Origin: Diadophis punctatus similis
Taxonomy: Eukaryota > Chordata > Lepidosauria > Squamata > Dipsadidae
Direction: 5' to 3'
Length of the DNA: 64,000 bases
Assembly (NCBI GenBank): GCA_023053685.1
Contig: JALIGW010000003.1
Span: 146,356,665 to 146,420,664, forward strand
In this document: piece after piece, positions 36,973 to 48,155 of the stretch
Numbering within the stretch: position 1 is the stretch's first letter
Layout: each line of letters begins with the position of its first letter
Program-made: the position numbers and the translations under genes
The notes under the pieces: model-generated
What the model saw: the letters and a program-made list of their open reading frames with translations, nothing else
Databases searched by the model: none
What the model was told of the DNA's origin: nothing

Positions 36973-36980
36973 CTATAGGC

Positions 36981-37973
36981 GGAAGGCATATGAGAGTGAC
37001 TTCATTATTAAATGTGTTGAAGTATCTCAATGGCCATGGCTGTAAATTGTGGTTCATCTAGATTGACTCTTGATCTAATCCAATGAGCAATAAAACAATC
37101 AAATAAATCTATAGCAAATTATTTAGCTTTATCAGGAGATTTTTGGTCTGTCCATTGAGCTGAATGCACACGCACTTCGTTTCATTTTAACTCTGTGCAT
37201 AGTTTCATTTTAACTCTAAGATATCAATGAAAGTAGATATTTGATCTACTTTCAGATTCCAGGACCAGTTTAAAAAAAAGATTTGTCCATAAATATGAAC
37301 ATTCCAATCCCTAACAAGGAAAAAAAAGCAAATTAACTTTTCACTCTGAGAACCACGTTATTAGTTTAGGGAATTCATGATAAAAGACTAGCTATCCCTT
37401 CTTAGGGATGTCACCATAATGGAGAAGTTTGGAAACTTGTACTTTCAAGGATTTGGTTAAATAAAAAAATAAAAAAAATCTTAGTTTTCATCATTTTGCA
37501 CAAAATGACATTATACCACCAATTTTGTTATTTTGTGTGTATTTTAAAATACTTGATTTGTACTTTACAGAAATAAGTGTCAGAAAATGACTTCTGATTG
37601 TAGAATGATTGTATATCCAACTATTTGACTTACAGAGCTTTATAAAGCTGGAGCAAATCCAGAGATTTGAAATCAGTCTCTGATCAGCAAAATGATGTCC
37701 TGCCATATATTTCTGTGTTTCTTGTATTCTTTCTTATATCAGTTCTATAGTCTTCAGATGTATTGGGACATAATTATCAAAGTGCCCAGGTGTATAGCCA
37801 TGAAATCTATTGAAACATGCAGTTGCAGCACATCTGGACAGTAGTACCCAGTTTGGAAAGATTGAGAAAGAATCATCATTATACAATCCATAAAACTAAT
37901 GGTCATTTTTTTAAAAAGGTGGATTTTAATTTTCTTTTTTATTTATTTTTTATTTCCCTTCCCCATCTCACAG
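36981..37973. other. NETO1: Intronic sequence before the transmembrane exon
   Basis: No element. It ends in a strong pyrimidine tract and CACAG. Confidence 0.55.
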
Positions 37974-38532
37974 AAAAGACAAAAGCCAGCCTGTGGGACC
38001 AGCTTACAAATACCAGTGGGACAATCATTGGGGTGACTTCTTGCATTGTGATCCTCCTTATCATTATCTCTGTTATAGTCCAGATCAAACAGCCTCGTAA
38101 AAGATTTGTCCAGAAGAAAGCAGACTTTGATCAAACAGTGTTCCAAGAGGTTTTTGAGCCTCCTCATTACGAGTTATGTACTCTCAGAGGGACAGGAACT
38201 TCAGTGGACCTTGCAGATATTGCAGATGACTTTGAAAATTATCATAAACTCCGTAGATCATCTTCAAAATGCATTCATGACCACCACTGTGGATCACAAT
38301 TATCTAGCACTAAGGGCAGCCATAGTAATCTTAGCACAAGAGATACACCAACCTTGACAGAAATTCAACCCCAGCCTACAAAGCCCCTTATCCAGCCTAC
38401 GAACAGAAGAAATATCCTTGTCATGAAGCATAGCTACTCACAAGAAGCTGCAGATGTGTGTGAGATAGATGAAATTGAAGAGGTACCAACCACGAGTCAC
38501 AGGCTGTCCAGACATGATAAAGCTGTTCAGCG
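37974..38532 (+). CDS. NETO1: NETO1 exon, transmembrane helix and cytoplasmic tail
   Basis: This 559-nt exon has a polypyrimidine tract and CACAG at 37969-37973, enters in phase 1 (G|AA) and leaves in phase 2 (CG|GTCAGT). It begins [17 protein letters not shown], with an NTS glycosylation sequon close to the membrane. A single hydrophobic helix follows ([20 protein letters not shown]), then basic stop-transfer residues KQPRKRF. The tail carries the conserved [42 protein letters not shown] and [19 protein letters not shown] stretches typical of NETO1. If splicing fails, the frame continues for six codons (SVSIDF) to a stop at 38552-38554, giving a shorter C-terminus. Reading upstream of 37974 is intronic. 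Confidence 0.97.
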
Positions 38533-40417
38533 GTCAGTATCAATTGATTTTTGATGAGGACTTTTGCATGAAGACTGGGTTCAGGTCTTATTTTCTATTT
38601 ATTTATTTATTTTCTAATATGCATATTTGTTTACAGTCCAACCATTGTTTGTCAGCTATCATTCTTTTTCCAGGATGCATTTATGCATGATGGATGAGTA
38701 TTCTAAAGAGGGGTTTTTTTGTTTTTGTTTCCTTTAGCGGGAAGGGGATAGAAGATGAGACGGTGCTTTTGGTACCATCCCATGAAAATAGCCAATAATC
38801 ACTTAGCAAGTCAATGATTCTGCTTGCTAAGAATCCAAAATTGTCCTTATTTATATTTTTAGGCATTTTCTAGAATTTCTAACCCAATCCAATCCATGGC
38901 AGTATTCTCTGGCAATTTTTGGCAGATGAAAACAGGTTATTTCTATTTATATTTACCTGCAGTTTGGCATAAAGTAGCCATGGAGACCATAACAGTACCA
39001 GTCTTTACTGTCTGGCTTTGGTAATCAAGAAATAATGAAGTTTAAACTTTCCTGACTTTGACTGTTCACTAATCTAGGCTCTAAAATAGTTTTAGTTCTG
39101 AAGTTTAGCCTTCATTCTTTCCATAATTATAGCATAGAAAGGTCAAACAAGGAAAGAGTTAAGCAGCTATTCCTAGGGAGGCTTATTTAATTTTTAAAGC
39201 GGCTAAAGAATACTGTTGATTATAATTAAGTTGAGTTTTACATGTACAGTATATACTTATTTTGTGGAAAATTATAATTGCAAATATTCCATTGCCTGTC
39301 TGACTGTTTTTCCTTTGTTTTTGATCTTTCTAATACTGCTCCATCATCAAAAAATTTCTCTAATATTTTCAGGAGGGGGGGTACAATGTATTATTATTTT
39401 AAATTCATTAAATATAAAAATGTATGAAAGGATAGATAGACTTTTACCTACCAAAGATACTTCTAATTTAATTAAGGACAGTTTTCTTTGAAAAATCAGC
39501 ATGCAGAGCTGATTTCTTAGAGAGTTTGAATGTAATATTTTGTCCTTCCAGATTGTAGGGAGGGATAAACCAATGAAAAAATCCCTTCACTTTTCCCACA
39601 TTGATCATGTTTCTTTTATACAGCAAAACACAATATTTTGAAATATGATATAGTGATTTCTGTAGTTGATATATCATTACTTGTCTTGTTTATTTGCGAT
39701 TTAGCCTAGGGGATAATTTTTATGCTTTAACTTGATATTTTTTTAGATTTGCTTATGAAAAAAAAAGTAGCAGAGCAAAAGCTTTCTAAATCAAGTCTGG
39801 CAGAATTATGGTTTCAAAGAAAATTATGGGGACTCTTTTGCTGTGAAATGCGCCCTGCATGCTTGTTAATAAAAATGCTTAAAAAATTATGAGTAAATAC
39901 AAAGTGAAAAATATTTACATGCAATGTACTTGGAAACTGCCAGAAACCTTGTGATAGGTTTAGGCTTTACACATGTATTTTATTATTCTCCATATTATCG
40001 TGTTCATGTGTTCAGTCTTTTCCATCTACATAAAAGCTAGCCAAACCCAGGGTGTCTATAAGTCATAGGAGGAATAAGACAAGTTAAATTGGTGGATACA
40101 ACCATGTGATTGGAGCCCCATTATTATCTTTTTTCTGCATTGCTTGACATATCCTTCCTCATTGCAAACGCCCCAATCCAAAACTCTCAGAGCACTTTGT
40201 CAATTAGTTGCACCAAGTCATTTTAGTGGACTAATTTTAAAGGGTTGATAAAGTTAACAAGAGCATTATTTTTGCCTACCAGCCTACCGGTTTTAGGTAT
40301 CTTAAATCAATTTGCCTGAATCTTTAGATATGCTTCAGTAAAGAATGTATATGCATGTATTTCTTTTTTTCCTATGCAAACATTATTATATTGAATGAAA
40401 TAGCCATAACATTCCAG
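38533..40417 (+). other. NETO1: Last coding intron of NETO1
   Basis: 1,885 bp from GTCAGT to ATTCCAG, with no recognised transposable element. It carries an in-frame stop 20-22 nt into the intron. Confidence 0.85.
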
Positions 40418-40478
40418 GTTCTGCCTCATTGGGTCTCTAAACAAACATGAATCTGAGTACAACACAACTAGGGTGTAA
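40418..40478 (+). CDS. NETO1: NETO1 terminal coding exon, C-terminal PDZ ligand
   Basis: The coding part is 61 nt. The acceptor is ATTCCAG at 40411-40417. Joined to the CG left by the previous exon, it reads R-FCLIGSLNKHESEYNTTRV followed by TAA at 40476-40478. This matches the end of NETO1 as known in mammals, with one apparent change (N for S before KHESEY). TTRV is a class I PDZ-binding motif; NETO1 is known to bind PSD-95-type scaffolds. The acceptor is unusually weak: the nearest long pyrimidine run is about 50 nt upstream (40361-40372). A perfect-looking donor (AAG|GTAAGT) follows 14 nt after the stop. Confidence 0.95.
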
Positions 40479-41040
40479 CAGACAACTGAAGGTAAGTAAA
40501 CAACTGAATATATTGTTCCCAATTCACCATCCCTGCATTTCATTTGTTTTCTTTGAAAAAAAAAATCTGAGATCTTTTTATAATTTGGTTTTTGTGATTG
40601 TGTGTTTTGGCTTGTTTGAAAAATGTTGCTACTCCCTGAATGTACAAAGATTTTAAAAGGGTTTGCTATAATTTCAATAACAACTTATTCAGTCACTTTC
40701 CACAGTTCCATTATAACATCTTCCAAAATATGAACAGTAAGATACACCTGGAGGCATATTTGAGGGAAGGAAGGGGCAAAGGCCTTTGTTTCATGCATGC
40801 CAAAATAAAAAATGTTTAATTTTAGTGCTGCTGATCATTGTGAAAAGATCTATCTTGAAGAAGATACTTTCATATTTCCATTATTTTTTATAAGTTTGGC
40901 TGAAATGAATTTAAGTTCGTTTATATGTGATTTATTTTTATTTGAAATATAGTTTACTTGGAAATTGATTAATAGTGGTGGCTAAACCAATATTTTAAAT
41001 ATTTTGTTAGTTTGTCTGCATCTATATGATCCAGTTTTTA
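40479..41040 (+). other. NETO1: Probable NETO1 3' UTR start
   Basis: This sequence directly follows the stop codon and has no recognisable repeat until the GT/TA-rich block near 41050. An AATAAA hexamer at 40804-40809 is a possible poly(A) signal; others could lie further on. A consensus donor at 40491/40492 could split the UTR. The 3' end cannot be fixed from sequence alone. Confidence 0.5.
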
Positions 41041-41049
41041 CATGTGAAT

Positions 41050-41170
41050 TTATGTGTGTGTATATATATGTATGTATATGTGTGTGTGTATGTATGTATG
41101 TATGTATACATATACAAATACATATACATATACCTGTATACTGTACACACACACACACACACACACACCC
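41050..41170. repeat. Mixed (TG)n/(TATG)n/(CA)n microsatellite
   Basis: Alternating purine-pyrimidine blocks: TG/TATG on the left, CATA then CA on the right, in roughly mirrored order around 41105. Confidence 0.9.
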
Positions 41171-41430
41171 CTGGGGGGGACTATATCATATTGTCAATCA
41201 CAAGTAGTTTTGTTGCTGAAACCCTTAAAAAAATGCCAACGCTTCCAATGGAGAAAAACCTTTGCTCCATCTTCTCCACAGAATTTCATTAAATCCCTAT
41301 CAGTGGGTGGATGGTTGGATGGATTTTTGGGCCTAAGGTACAAAAGCAGACCCATGTGAGCAATTTTCATCATTTTGCACAGAACTAACTTCCAAATAAA
41401 TCACATTTCTTTTCATGGCTGAATTCATGG

Positions 41431-42361
<931 letters not shown>

Positions 42362-42464
42362 CAGGGGTCTCCAAACTTGGGAACTTTAAGACTTGTGGAC
42401 TTCAACTCCCAGAATTCCCCAGTCAGCATACAAGTCTCAAAGTTGCCATGTTTGAACACCCCTG
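42362..42464. mobile_element. hAT-type MITE (family D, copy 1)
   Basis: CAGGGGTCTCCAAACTTGGG is mirrored by TTTGAACACCCCTG. The core GACTTCAACTCCCAGAATTC marks the family. Flanks ATCTAGAA and ATCTAAGA are an imperfect 8-bp duplication. Confidence 0.85.
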
Positions 42465-44590
42465 ATCTAAGAAGGGAATGAAGCAAGTATGAATAAATAC
42501 TGAACTTATCTTTAATTTCTCCCCCCCAAAAAACCAAGATGAGATTTCTACAGTATCTTTGTTATTTTTAAGAATATTACACACTGTACTTTCTGATAGA
42601 TTATGTGTAATGTCAAATACCGTAAGCTTGTTCCTTATGAATTACAGAATTCACATGTCATTTGCTGAACACTTCTATCTCATTGTTTCAGTGTTGAAAA
42701 ACAATTTTGCTAGGAGTTTTATTTAACCATCCCAAATGTTGCAGAAGAAGCTTTTTATCTATGTGACATATTATCTGAAATATTGAAAGCTCAAAAGCTG
42801 AAGTTCACAGATGTTGAAATCTCAGATTCATTGTGGCTTTGAAGGGTACACACAGATGGGTGACAGCTGTCAGATTCAAATTAAAACTGATGGTAAACTA
42901 TCAAATATTGTAAATTGCTAAATGTAGTCCAGTGTGGAAAGTTATTATAGATTGATTGCAATTATTTAATATTTGTAATTTTTTAAAGTAAATTTCTATT
43001 ACCTCGAATAGCATATTTTTTAATGTGTACTTTGGAGTAACTACTTTTATAAACAAAGCAGTTGAGTAAAAAGTGTTTCCCTCATTGGCCTCAAAGAACA
43101 GAAGGCATTCAAAATAACTTTAAATATATATATTCACAAACAAATCTCATGATATTCATTGGCACTTAATCTCAAAGTCAGTGACATGTGCTTACACTTC
43201 CAGTATAGAGTAGGAGTTATGCTGGAGGAAGAAAGAATGGATATATTTGTGTGTATTTATGTAAATTTTATTAGCAGTAACATTGACTTAAGTTTTGAAG
43301 TTTCTCCTGCAAAGAAACCCCTCTTTTAAATATCAATTTGCTTGCATTTAAATTGAATATTGCATAAATCAGTGAAATGGGGAGTTATGGAGTTACTGGA
43401 AATCTTGGAATAATACTGAAGTGCACTTTATATTTCTGATGGACTGTGGTGATCACTATTCAGTGTTTAAAATGTATGGCCTCATGTGTTACAAGTCTTT
43501 GATGCTATGTCATGTCATGAAAGATGGCTACAATGTGAAGAGAAGTTTCCTTGAGTTTGATTCGATTAAGCCAAGCTCTCATTGTAACAAGAACAAACAA
43601 CAAACTCATTTCATCAATGCTCCTCTAATTCGCTCTGGCTTCTCAAAAACCAGAGGAACTTTTTAATCATTCAGAACATTGCCAAGGCAAAGCAACAAGA
43701 AGACTTTGAGAAAAAGGAGCCAGATGGGTTATCCTTTAATCAATCAAAGAGAAAGTCTATTGTCTCTTGGACTGCCAGGTAGCCTAGCCAAGAATTTAAA
43801 TGAAGATGTTTAAGTATGGTAAGTAGTTTCATCCATGCTCATGCATGTTTGTGCACTTTTTTTGTGGTGAGGGCTAACTTGACAATGAATGTTTAAACCC
43901 CATGGAATTGTTTACAAAAACTTTGATTTTCTTTGAGAAAAAAAATAATGTCTCATGTAACTGGAGAAAACATGTTTTCATTATGATGCATTTACATGCC
44001 AACAGTATCTCAGATTAAAAATACCTTTATATAAACAAAAGCCTTCTATAGTTAACTAGTTGATCATTGGTTAAAACTGCATAAACAGATGAACCATCTG
44101 TAAATATAAGAAGAACCTCTTTTTTGTTATCAGTTAGGATAATATTAAAGCAGCCAGCCATGTGGTCCTGTGGGATGGTATCTCACACAGATCAGTTTTT
44201 CTGCATCCATCTTCTGAGTTTTCTGCTTCTCATTTCCATGGAACTTTCTACGCCATCTGGAAGCTACTGAAAACCCTGTTACCATTCCTTTTGGTTTAAC
44301 TAAACTTGCTCTGGTTTGGCACTTGGCTTCCAGCCTTGGCTGGAAGTAGAACCATACTGACCTGCAATGGAGAATTGTGGATATAGAGTTAGGTTACAAT
44401 TTACTCTCCCCTTCAGTTTGCACAGGCAGAGGGGGGAGTGGATTGAAATGCCTAAACTTGCAGTCCGGCCATTGCAATTCCACATGCAAAGATGTCTGTA
44501 GAAGCAGTGGTTTAGCTGTCTCTCAGAACTGACTCACCCTCTGTGTAGTTTTAAAAGTCCCTGTTAGCCTGATGATCACAACCTTGTTTA
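42465..44590. other. Repeat-poor downstream sequence
   Basis: About 2 kb with no recognised element and complex sequence. It could be a long 3' UTR or conserved non-coding DNA; nothing here proves either. Confidence 0.4.
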
Positions 44591-44594
44591 GCTA

Positions 44595-44815
44595 AGCCGT
44601 GGTGGTGCAGTGGTTAGAATGCGGTATTGCAGGCTCACTCTGCCCACTGCCAGGAGTTCGATCCTGACCGGTTTAAGGTTGACTTCAGCCTTCCATCCTT
44701 CCGAAGTCAGAAAAATGAGGATCCAGATTGTTGGGGAAAATATGCTGATTCTGTAAACTGCTTAGAGACGGATGTAAAGCACTGTGAAGTGGTATATTAT
44801 TGCTATTGCTTGGAA
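44595..44815 (+). mobile_element. tRNA-derived SINE (squamate type)
   Basis: The head GTGGTGCAGTGGTTAGAATG (A box) and GAGTTCGATCCTGACC (near-perfect B box) is followed by the body CTTCCATCCTTCCGAAGTCA, CTGTAAACTGCTTAGAGA and the end TTGCTATTGCTT. It is not a tRNA gene: there is no cloverleaf and a 150-bp unrelated body follows. Confidence 0.88.
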
Positions 44816-45363
44816 AAAGGAGAACGGTTATAATGTTTGATATTTCAAAGTACTTCAAGTTTTGTCTAAGCATGCTGTTGTTTTGCAGCAGCAGTTTTAA
44901 TTTTGTTTTGCTATAATATCCAACTTTCTGACTTTGCCATTACCAGATTCATAATGACCTATGTATTTAAGAATCAGGAAATTAATAAAACTAAAAATAA
45001 TTATTTTTATTGCAGTGATTAGCCAAGCATGTTGGCTTAGCTTAAATATTAATCATAGCCAAATCCAGTTTAAAGGTAAATTTTGACTCTGCAATCAATC
45101 AGGCTGATGTACAGTAAATCCTTTTGTGATAAATGCCTGTTACATTCTACAGTGACTTCATTCTTCCCTATATCACAAATGTTTATTGGTGGTTTTCGCA
45201 TGCATTTCATATTAAATTTTGTTTTAAGGGAAGGACAAATTAGACATATTTGTGTGTTATGTTCTATCTCATTTTTCAGTCAGTATGAATTTTTTTAAAG
45301 TGTTCACAAAAATTGTATATATTCTGCACATAAATTCTTTTAATATTTACTTTAAAAAAAATA
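44816..45363. other. Downstream sequence, nothing recognised
   Basis: AT-rich, with no element or coding signal. Confidence 0.5.
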
Positions 45364-45371
45364 CTCTAAGG

Positions 45372-45503
45372 CAGTGTTTCCCAACCTTGGCAACTTGAAG
45401 ATGTCTGGACTTCAACTCCCAGAATTCCCCAGCCAGCGAATGCTGGGGAATTCTGGGAGTTGAAGTCCAGACATCTTCAAGTTGCCAAGGTTGGAAAACA
45501 CTG
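45372..45503. mobile_element. Near-perfect palindromic hAT MITE (family D, copy 2)
   Basis: The two halves of this 132-bp element are almost exact complements (CAGTGTTTCCCAACCTTGGC with its mirror at the right end, and GACTTCAACTCCCAGAATTC with GAATTCTGGGAGTTGAAGTC). The 8-bp duplication CTCTAAGG (45364-45371 and 45504-45511) is perfect. Confidence 0.96.
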
Positions 45504-45511
45504 CTCTAAGG

Positions 45512-46223
45512 TCTCTCCCAATGAACATCACAGCAGTTGACAGGTGAAAAGTAAAGGACAATTACATTTCAGGTTTTGTATTAGCTTGTGCAATTATGCT
45601 TGGTCATATGAAAATGAAAACCAAAGAAACTTTGCCCATTATTTTTAATTGCTTACTTTTATGTTTCAATATAATATACAAATGTTGACTTGGCATAAGA
45701 ACCAGTGGCATAAATATGGCATTGCAAGCCATGAAGACATAAGAGTATTTGTTGCATACTCTTCATTGCAAAACTTTACACAACCTATAATGTACAATGC
45801 TTTATCCTCAGTGCTAATGCTACATATGCCAACCATGACCTCGATGACTGAGAATCGCCATAGATGTTCAAAGGAAGTATGTTGTCATAAGAAAGGCCCA
45901 CTCCTTTCCTGATAGCATTTCCTTTTGCAGAAATAAGATGGTATGGATTTCTGCATTATAATCCCTTGACATTAATAGATAGTAGGAAACTAATCCTTCG
46001 CAGGGTCCCACATATGAAGGTAGCACTTGAAATGAAGACATACTAAAATTGTAAAAGAACAAACCAGCCCTTGGACACCAGTGTATTGTCTGTAGCTCCC
46101 TTGAAATAGTAGAAAATCTGTCAGTCAGGCTAGAAGTACTTCTTTGGGCTATAAATCTCCCTATTCGTCTACCCCACAATCAGAAGTGTGTTAGCTATTA
46201 ACAGGTATTTTCAGGAAAAGTTA
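45512..46223. other. Downstream sequence, nothing recognised
   Basis: No element or gene identified. Confidence 0.5.
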
Positions 46224-46231
46224 TTCTAGAG

Positions 46232-46353
46232 CAGGGGTGTCAAACTTGCGTCGTCACAGCGTCATCATGTGACGTATCGGGACATTTTTCCCCTTCGCTA
46301 AACTGGGCGGGGCCAGCACGTGACGTAACCAGGCCGCGAGTTTGACACCCCTG
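46232..46353. mobile_element. hAT-type MITE (family C, short copy 1)
   Basis: CAGGGGTGTCAAACTTGCG and CGCGAGTTTGACACCCCTG are inverted. The duplication TTCTAGAG is perfect (46224-46231 and 46354-46361). Shares ends with the 431-bp copy at 5045-5475. Confidence 0.95.
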
Positions 46354-46508
46354 TTCTAGAGAGAGAATCTTTTATTCCTGAGCTATGTGAAACCATCTGC
46401 AAATTTGCCTTCATATGGCAATAAAGCGTCTTTCATTGGCTGGATATACAAGTCCCTCATGGATGGATTTTTCCCTCAACTTTATATAAGAGCACCCAGC
46501 TGTTTCCT

Positions 46509-46930
46509 ACAGGTAATCTACAACTTACAACTGGTTGTTTAGTAACCATTTGAAATAATGCCAGAGTTTTCGAAACTATAAAGTACAATTACCCTCACTC
46601 CCTGCGGTGATGTGATTAAATTTTGGTCACCTGGCAACTGGATCACATTTATGACTGGTTGCAAAGTTCTGTGGTCATGTGACCATGATGTGCAACTTTC
46701 TTTTTGCTATTTACTGGCAGAAAATAGGAAAAAACCATTGGATGTGCTAGATTCACTTAACGATTATGGGACTTGTTTAACAACCACAATGACTGACTTT
46801 ACAACCATCACAAAACAGTAAAAAAAAAATCAGGTCGTCACATGATAATTAGGGTTGCAAGCAAAATGACTTGGGACCAAAATTGGTCATATTTTGGACC
46901 AATTGTTCAAATTGGTCATAAGTGAAGGAT
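46509..46930. mobile_element. TIR DNA transposon fragment (family T, copy 4)
   Basis: Starts ACAGGTAATCTACAACTTAC. The interior has GTGATGTGATTAAATTTTGG and TGGTCATGTGACCATGATG wording. It ends near TTGGTCATAAGTGAAGGAT. Confidence 0.75.
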
Positions 46931-48077
46931 ATGCTTCTATGATTACTGGTGTTATATTCTAAATATTTTGAAATAGTTTTCAAGGTTTGGTAATAACAGA
47001 AATAAGAGCTATAATATATTTGACAATATTTGCTATCAAGGTAAGTTTTCCTGATAACCCATAAACTTCAGATGGGACACCACACTCAAGTAGCATTACC
47101 TTGTATTCACCATATATATGGAAACTCCATGTGTATGTTTTATTCAAGAAAATTACCTTTTTGTGTATACCTTTCAGTACTGATTGTTCATTTTGTTGTT
47201 CATGTTGCTATATCTTTCCGTTCTGATTAGTTTTTGAAATGCAAGCCCAACAAATTTTAAAACATCCTTTTTTTCTCCTATCCATCTTCTTTCTAAATTC
47301 TAATTCTGGTTCTTTAAAAACAACCTGTTTGTTTTTCTAGTTTTGCATTTTACAAAGTAAATATATTTATCCACAACTTTATTGTGATTGTCTTTTTCTT
47401 TTTGATTATAGATAATATAATCTAATTCTTTAAAAAGAAAAATAATGTGTCTTTTGTTGTTCAATTCATTTCTAGGTGTATTTAAATGATGAGTTGGACC
47501 TGATAAAATCACACTGTTTGGAATAGTACTTTTTGGAATGAGCAGTGATTGGAATAGGGAAATTTTGGCTTTTTTTAAAAAAAAAAATACAGCATGGTGA
47601 TTAGGCGCATCGTTGTTCAGCACTAGCACTTCAAAAAACACTTATTTTTTAAAATGTACATTAGCATACCCATTAGCACATAATAATGCACTTAAAACTC
47701 TGCTATTGGTCTAAAAATCATTTATCCATATTAGTATGCAGTATGGAAGCTTAAAGTGCTTTTTAATGTGCTTTCAGTCTTCTCTAAGAATCTACCAAGA
47801 CAGCAATCAAAACAAAACAAAACAAAAGACTAAATGGGGGATAGGATAGAATTGTAAGTTGTGCTCTTTGAAAATAAAACTGCAAAATGATAATGGTTTA
47901 AAATTTCTTTCAGAAATATTACAAACCCAAACAGAAAGCTTGAGGTGAATATTGAAAAGGCAGTAAGATTGCTGTAACTTTCTTCTTTTTAAAGACAGAG
48001 GCCCAAATTTGAACAATAGAATATGGCTTTGATTCATTCTTCCCACCTACTGCCACTTTCCATTGGAAAATCCTGGC
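46931..48077. other. Downstream sequence, nothing recognised
   Basis: AT-rich, no element. Confidence 0.5.
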
Positions 48078-48085
48078 TCTTAAAG

Positions 48086-48155
48086 CACAGTTGGCTGAGG
48101 AATTCTGGGAACTGAAGTCCAGAAGTCTTAAAATTGCTAAGTTTGGAGACTCCTG
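48086..48155. mobile_element. hAT-type MITE (family D, internally deleted)
   Basis: Keeps GGCTGAGGAATTCTGGGAAC, GAAGTCCAGAAGTCTTAAAA and the right end GTTTGGAGACTCCTG. Flanks TCTTAAAG and CCTTAAAG match at 7 of 8 positions, so the left end is lost by deletion rather than truncation. Confidence 0.75.

Noticed and set aside
37817..38554. 245-codon frame as a complete single-exon gene
   Set aside because: Codons before 37974 are intronic and those after 38532 are read-through. The true exon is 37974-38532 of NETO1.
44595..44815. Functional tRNA gene
   Set aside because: A and B boxes are present but the rest of the cloverleaf is absent and a SINE body follows. The same holds for 8963-9333, 10748-10975 and 21045-21258.
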